Origin: Branchiostoma floridae
Lineage: Eukaryota; Chordata; Leptocardii; Amphioxiformes; Branchiostomatidae
Length of the DNA: 64,000 nucleotides
Reading direction: 5' to 3'
Assembly (NCBI RefSeq): GCF_000003815.2
Contig: NC_049980.1
Location: forward strand, 6,474,556-6,538,555
The position numbers and the translations under genes were made by a program. Shown piece by piece: positions 60,513 to 64,000 of this stretch (position 1 is the stretch's first letter; every line of letters starts with the position of its first letter). Below the pieces are notes generated by a model. The model searched no databases. It saw only the letters and a program-made list of their open reading frames with translations, and had not been told where the DNA came from.

Positions 60513-61599
60513 GTTGAAAGCTACTACAAGGGTAACGCATTATGTGTGGGGGACGTTGTACTTTTGAATGTTTCCTGGTATTTTTCGCTAGCTATATATA
60601 TAGTCTGATATCAAAAATTATATTACTAAGTATACCCTTACTTCGTGCACTCAGCAATTACTGTTTAGCACTTTGGAGACCTGGCTACTTTTCGCTATTG
60701 GCACTTCGGCTTTTCAGGAAAAACCTCACAACTTGAAAGCCGGCGAAACTCGAAAGGGAAGTATAAAAGTTTAAAACCAGGCCGAACTCATACGCATACA
60801 TCTGCTTTGAGATTGAAGATGATATTATCTGTGTCAACCACTTCCATAGTACTTGGCCAGTGTGAAAATTTGGAAGACAGATCACCGGGTATGATCTTCA
60901 TTGATAAATGACTGAGGGGTCGCGGGGAGTTTCATGTGGTGGTCAAAAACATGACGGTCGGGGGTCGGAAAATAGTAAAAATTGGAGCCCCAAAACGAGA
61001 GTAACTTATCAGAGAAGAGATAGGCAATACGGCCCACGTGGAGGTTATGTCGTCTACATTTCATCGTTAATCTTCAAATAACCAAAGGATTCTGGTGGAG
61101 CCTGGCGAGAGAAGAAAAAGCGATGGAACACAAACGTGACAAATCGTGGAATTTCCGTGCCGGATGACACCCGTCAGCGATTAATTAGAAACAGATTAGG
61201 AAAAACATTATCATAGGGGGTGATAACTTTCGTCTTTCTTTGCATGCCGCGACTTCCTTTCAACAACTTTGCTTTCCTATACCATTATATCATTTTCCAT
61301 TGGTGTTATGCCTGTCATTCATAAGCAAGCAGCAACCAAGGTTATCCTTCCTGCCCCAGCCTCTACCAGCCGGCTCCACAGGTCGCTGGAAAAATGGTAA
61401 GAAATTGGCCAAATACACAGATAACTTGACAAAGGAGTTTGCCGGCAAAATAGGACTGGGAGTACAGCTTGCGACCTAGCAGTTTTTTAAAGGGAATTTT
61501 GCTACCAGAGGGGTTGGCCGGCCGCGCAGAGAAATATTTTACCTTTTAATAGCGTTGACTGGCTTTTTTTTGCCAACTTCTATTTCTACAATTCCCGCA

Positions 61600-61740
61600 A
61601 CCCCGTAGAAAGGCCTGGTGTAGGCTAGCGACATAGTAGGGAGTTGGAAATCTTAACCTTATCCGGGACAATACAGTATACCCCCTTTGGCCTGAATTCT
61701 TCGATCCATACCCCAGTAGAAAAGGCCTGGCGAAGGCTAT
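61600..61740 (+). repeat. Short direct repeat pair
   Basis: CCCCGTAGAAAGGCCTGGTG at about 61601 and CCCCAGTAGAAAAGGCCTGG at about 61710, both followed by GAAGGCTA or GTAGGCTA. Confidence 0.5.
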
Positions 61741-62149
61741 TAAAGTCTTTCCCTCGCGGCGGCAAAACAAGTAAAATGTGTAGGAAATAATAAATCACAA
61801 CAAGGCGACGCGTGCAGTACAACAGCGGTGCTTGTGATGCTATTGATAGCCTCCCTGATATCGCCTTGGTAAATGTTTATTCGGTCATGCAAGGATGAAG
61901 GGGCTTGCACGGAGCGAGTTGTTCCAGTTGTTCTTGTCCGACTACAGTACGGGGAAGTCCGGCTTTGAGTGGTTCAATCACAAATCAGGGAGGTCTGGTG
62001 TAAGGGGGTACAACTATTCGCTACTGTACCCACGATACGGCGGTACCATGTTGTTGTTGTTGTTCGCCTTGTAGTGCCAAATGGCACACTAGTGGGTCAG
62101 CACGTTTCCTTACCGTTTCTGTGGCAGGCTATGTTTTTACAAGAGGGTT

Positions 62150-62262
62150 TACTTGCCTTGTACGTCTACTCGATTGAGGCACCTCCTCGAACACGGGACT
62201 CCATATTTTACGTCCTTTCCGAAAGATGGGTACAGTCCCAACCAAACTTTGTCTATTTCCTG
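62150..62262 (-). repeat. tRNA-derived SINE family S2, truncated copy
   Basis: On the minus strand this carries the 3' body only (GTTGGGACTGTACCC, then GACGTAAAATATGGAGTCCC and GTGCCTCAATC). The A and B boxes are missing, as in 5'-truncated retroposition. Confidence 0.65.
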
Positions 62263-63131
62263 AGATGATGATCTTTGCCGTATTTCTTTCTCTTGTACAC
62301 TGAGAAAAACCCAAATTCTACTCCAAGAGCAAGGTTGGTGAAAACAAACACGTGGCGATCAACGCCAAATACCCTTCCTAACGCTGAGTCAACAGTTCAC
62401 AACACGACGGAATCAATAACAAAATTGTGTTGAGAGGACTGAATGGGTTGAATGTACAGAAGGTTTTTTTTCCCGTAGTTAAGAAGAAGATGAATTATGA
62501 CTTCCCATCTGTGTGTGTTACTCTGGCACACAGCTTTATTTTTACCGGCTGTGTCCTGATCACCTTGAGTGATTACTGTAGTTTAGTTTGCAAGACCAGG
62601 GTAGCACTACCGCGGGTCTGCCCAGAAAAATTAGGGAAGGCCCGGTAGTAATCTTATGGTCTTATGGTACCCAGGCTAGGGTAGCACTTTCGCGGCTGGC
62701 AAATAGTAGAGTAAAGTTGAGTAGAGTTCGTCAGGCCAGTTAGCTCCTGTTTGTTATTGAAGCTTTATTTGATGAAAACACATGCAGTATACAAAGGGCA
62801 GCAATAAAACCACATAACCGTTAACGTCTACTTACGGCAAGGTAGAAAAACCGAGGTCTAAAATCCCTGCCACATAATTTTATCGTACGAACATCGTTCG
62901 AACACAAACAGACGGCACTGTGTGTGCTATACAAAATTCCGCTGCCTTGTTACAGAAAAGGCTGGCGCATAGACCCTTGTGGTTGGTTATGTCACAGCCT
63001 GCTTGAAACATTTCCGACATTGAAAATCGTGCGACCGCCTACGACAGACGTACGACTGCCTACGACAAACGTGACTGCGTCGATAAGAAATAAAGAAATT
63101 TAAAAATTAAAAAAAAATCGAAGGAACTCAC

Positions 63132-63471
63132 TTCTCCTGCAGATGCCCTTGCTGTCCGGGCGGCTCAGCACCCCCCTGCTATCGGGCTCCCTCTCGCAGG
63201 TCAACCCGGCATCACACTTCCCCAGGTAATCCCACTTCCCGCCGCACTTCTCTCCTTCCACCTTAGCGCACACCGAGCAGCAGTTACAGATCCCTAGCGT
63301 CGTGCCTCCTTTACACTTCAGCTTGCTGGCCTTCCGTGGACTACAGTGTATCCGCTCGCAGGGCGGACACTGCAGCGGGTACTTGTCCAGTGACCAGTCC
63401 TGGCCCTGCACGCAACCGGCCAGGCACAGAAAGACCGAGAACGCCACGGCTAGCAAGCTCGTAGACTTCAT
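63132..63471 (-). CDS. IGFBP-domain protein, exon 1 (signal peptide + IGFBP N domain)
   Basis: Encodes residues 1-113 plus the first base of codon 114. Residues 1-23 form a typical signal peptide: a Lys near the start, a hydrophobic core, then a small-residue cleavage region ending ...CVQG before QDW. From about residue 33 to 113 there are 12 cysteines (35, 38, 43, 53, 62, 64, 65, 68, 76, 86, 92, 111), the canonical number for an insulin-like growth factor binding protein N domain. The stretch GICNCCSVCA (residues 60-69) sits where vertebrate IGFBPs have GCGCCxxCA, followed by a typical EGEKCGG. The ATG is the first in frame and is followed at once by the signal peptide. The donor GTGAGT begins right after 63132 on the minus strand; beyond it the frame runs into low-complexity Phe codons and a stop, confirming the exon end. 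Family assignment is strong; ligand and function are unknown. Confidence 0.94.
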
Positions 63472-63679
63472 TCTTGTACAGTCTGTTTTAAATTTATCTA
63501 CTAACTGTTCTAAAGAAATAAATCCGTGAAGACAGCGCTTCGAATTGTGGCTGGCGATTCCGTGGAGTAGGACAGCGGTGGTAAAAGAGAGAGAGAGAGA
63601 AACCGGGAGTGCTTACGTCGCGTGTAAGGCGTACTCAATCTCTGACCACACTGACAGAAAAACGCGCCTACAACCTCGG

Positions 63680-63800
63680 TCATTCAGAAGAACGGGCGCC
63701 GCGGGGACCAATCAGCGCGCTCCGGCAGGGCAGCGACCAATCAGCGCGGAGCGGCGGCGGGTCGTCCTCCCGGCGACCAATCGCGACGTGGGAAAAGTTT
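63680..63800 (-). promoter_or_regulatory. CpG-rich candidate promoter with three CCAAT boxes
   Basis: Three CCAAT boxes occur at 63708-63712, 63737-63741 and 63777-63781 on the plus strand, spaced 29 and 40 bp apart; the first two share the longer core ACCAATCAGCGCG. The surrounding 250 bp are much richer in CpG than the rest of the window. The cluster lies about 240-310 bp upstream of the exon 1 ATG. CCAAT boxes bind NF-Y in either orientation and commonly mark TATA-less promoters; the plus orientation also allows a divergent promoter for a gene to the right of the window. The transcription start is not determined. Confidence 0.6.
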
Positions 63801-63929
63801 CCAGATGATGTCATCGCTCTGCGGTTAATAAGTTTAGCGATCGACAAACATCTGTAATAGCTTCGAACGGTTTGTTTACACCCTTGGGTAAACCCACGGC
63901 GCTCGCGTAAAAATATTAGCCTAGGAGGA

Positions 63930-63944
63930 GGGGGGGGGGGGGGG
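63930..63944 (+). repeat. Poly-G run (15 G)
   Basis: An uninterrupted run of 15 G preceded by GGAGGA, upstream of the CCAAT cluster. It could form a G-quadruplex or be an assembly-length artefact. Confidence 0.8.
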
Positions 63945-64000
63945 TATCCTCGGTCACATGGCTCAATTCGAAATACCCATTAAACCAGTGATCGCCACAA

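Larger units (their letters stand above)
52517..63131 (-). other. Intron 1 of the IGFBP-domain gene (10.6 kb)
   Basis: No convincing second gene is seen. It holds a perfect-TIR MITE at 55172-55417, inverted-repeat elements at 53917-54007, 57357-57755, 58620-58762 and 59504-59703, tandem duplications at 56199-56254 and 60285-60512, and a SINE fragment at 62150-62262. A CT-rich low-complexity tract lies near 58070-58110. Open frames of 93-135 residues in this intron lack recognisable domains. Confidence 0.85.
3546..63471 (-). other. Gene span: secreted IGFBP N-domain protein, 4 coding exons
   Basis: This is a gene model assembled by hand from four minus-strand segments: 63132-63471, 52420-52516, 17850-18045 and 3546-3596. 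Each junction has a GT donor and an AG acceptor, and the phases agree: exon 1 ends after one base of a Ser codon, exon 2 supplies the other two; exon 2 ends after two bases of a Tyr codon, exon 3 supplies the third; exon 3 ends in phase 0. The joined product is 227 residues with an N-terminal signal peptide, a 12-cysteine IGFBP-type N domain and a 16-cysteine C-terminal part, so the mature cysteine count is even (28), as expected for an extracellular disulfide-rich protein. Vertebrate IGFBPs instead end in a thyroglobulin type-1 domain, whose CWCV signature I do not see here, so this is an IGFBP-domain relative and not a classical IGFBP. UTR limits are unknown. IGF binding is not implied by sequence alone. 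Confidence 0.88.

Overview
This 64 kb window looks like an animal (eukaryotic) genome assembly piece. It has long AT-rich introns, canonical GT-AG splice sites, tRNA-derived SINEs, many MITE-like inverted-repeat elements and microsatellites, and it lacks bacterial-style gene packing. The dense TACATGTA-type motifs and the repeat repertoire fit a marine invertebrate. My best guess is amphioxus (Branchiostoma); this is inference and not proven by the sequence.

One gene is well supported and occupies almost the whole window on the minus strand. Exon 1 (63132-63471) encodes a signal peptide and a 12-cysteine IGFBP N-terminal domain. Exons 2 (52420-52516), 3 (17850-18045) and 4 (3546-3596) encode a second cysteine-rich module and the stop. 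The splice phases (1, 2, 0) agree at every junction and give a 227-residue secreted protein with 28 cysteines after the signal peptide. The three introns are about 10.6, 34.4 and 14.3 kb. A CpG-rich region with three spaced CCAAT boxes (63708-63781) lies upstream of exon 1.

Almost everything else is intronic or flanking repeat DNA. The largest structure is a candidate composite DNA transposon at 24946-30658, in intron 2. It has 32-bp imperfect terminal inverted repeats, three to four diverged internal modules carrying duplicated exon-like segments, a roughly 122-128 bp satellite of about 20 copies with higher-order structure, and a 362-base assembly gap. An 84-bp exact copy of its left end reappears right after the gap. 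Several other non-autonomous elements have perfect inverted repeats of 34-49 bp and TAA target duplications (841-1909, 7040-7406, 55172-55417). A 190-220 bp MITE family occurs four times, and two main SINE families plus a looser third group are scattered through the introns.

Two further exon-like segments on the minus strand (35010-35454 and 48615-48771) might belong to nested genes, but I do not recognise them. I saw no bacterial genes, rRNA, CRISPR array or confident tRNA gene.
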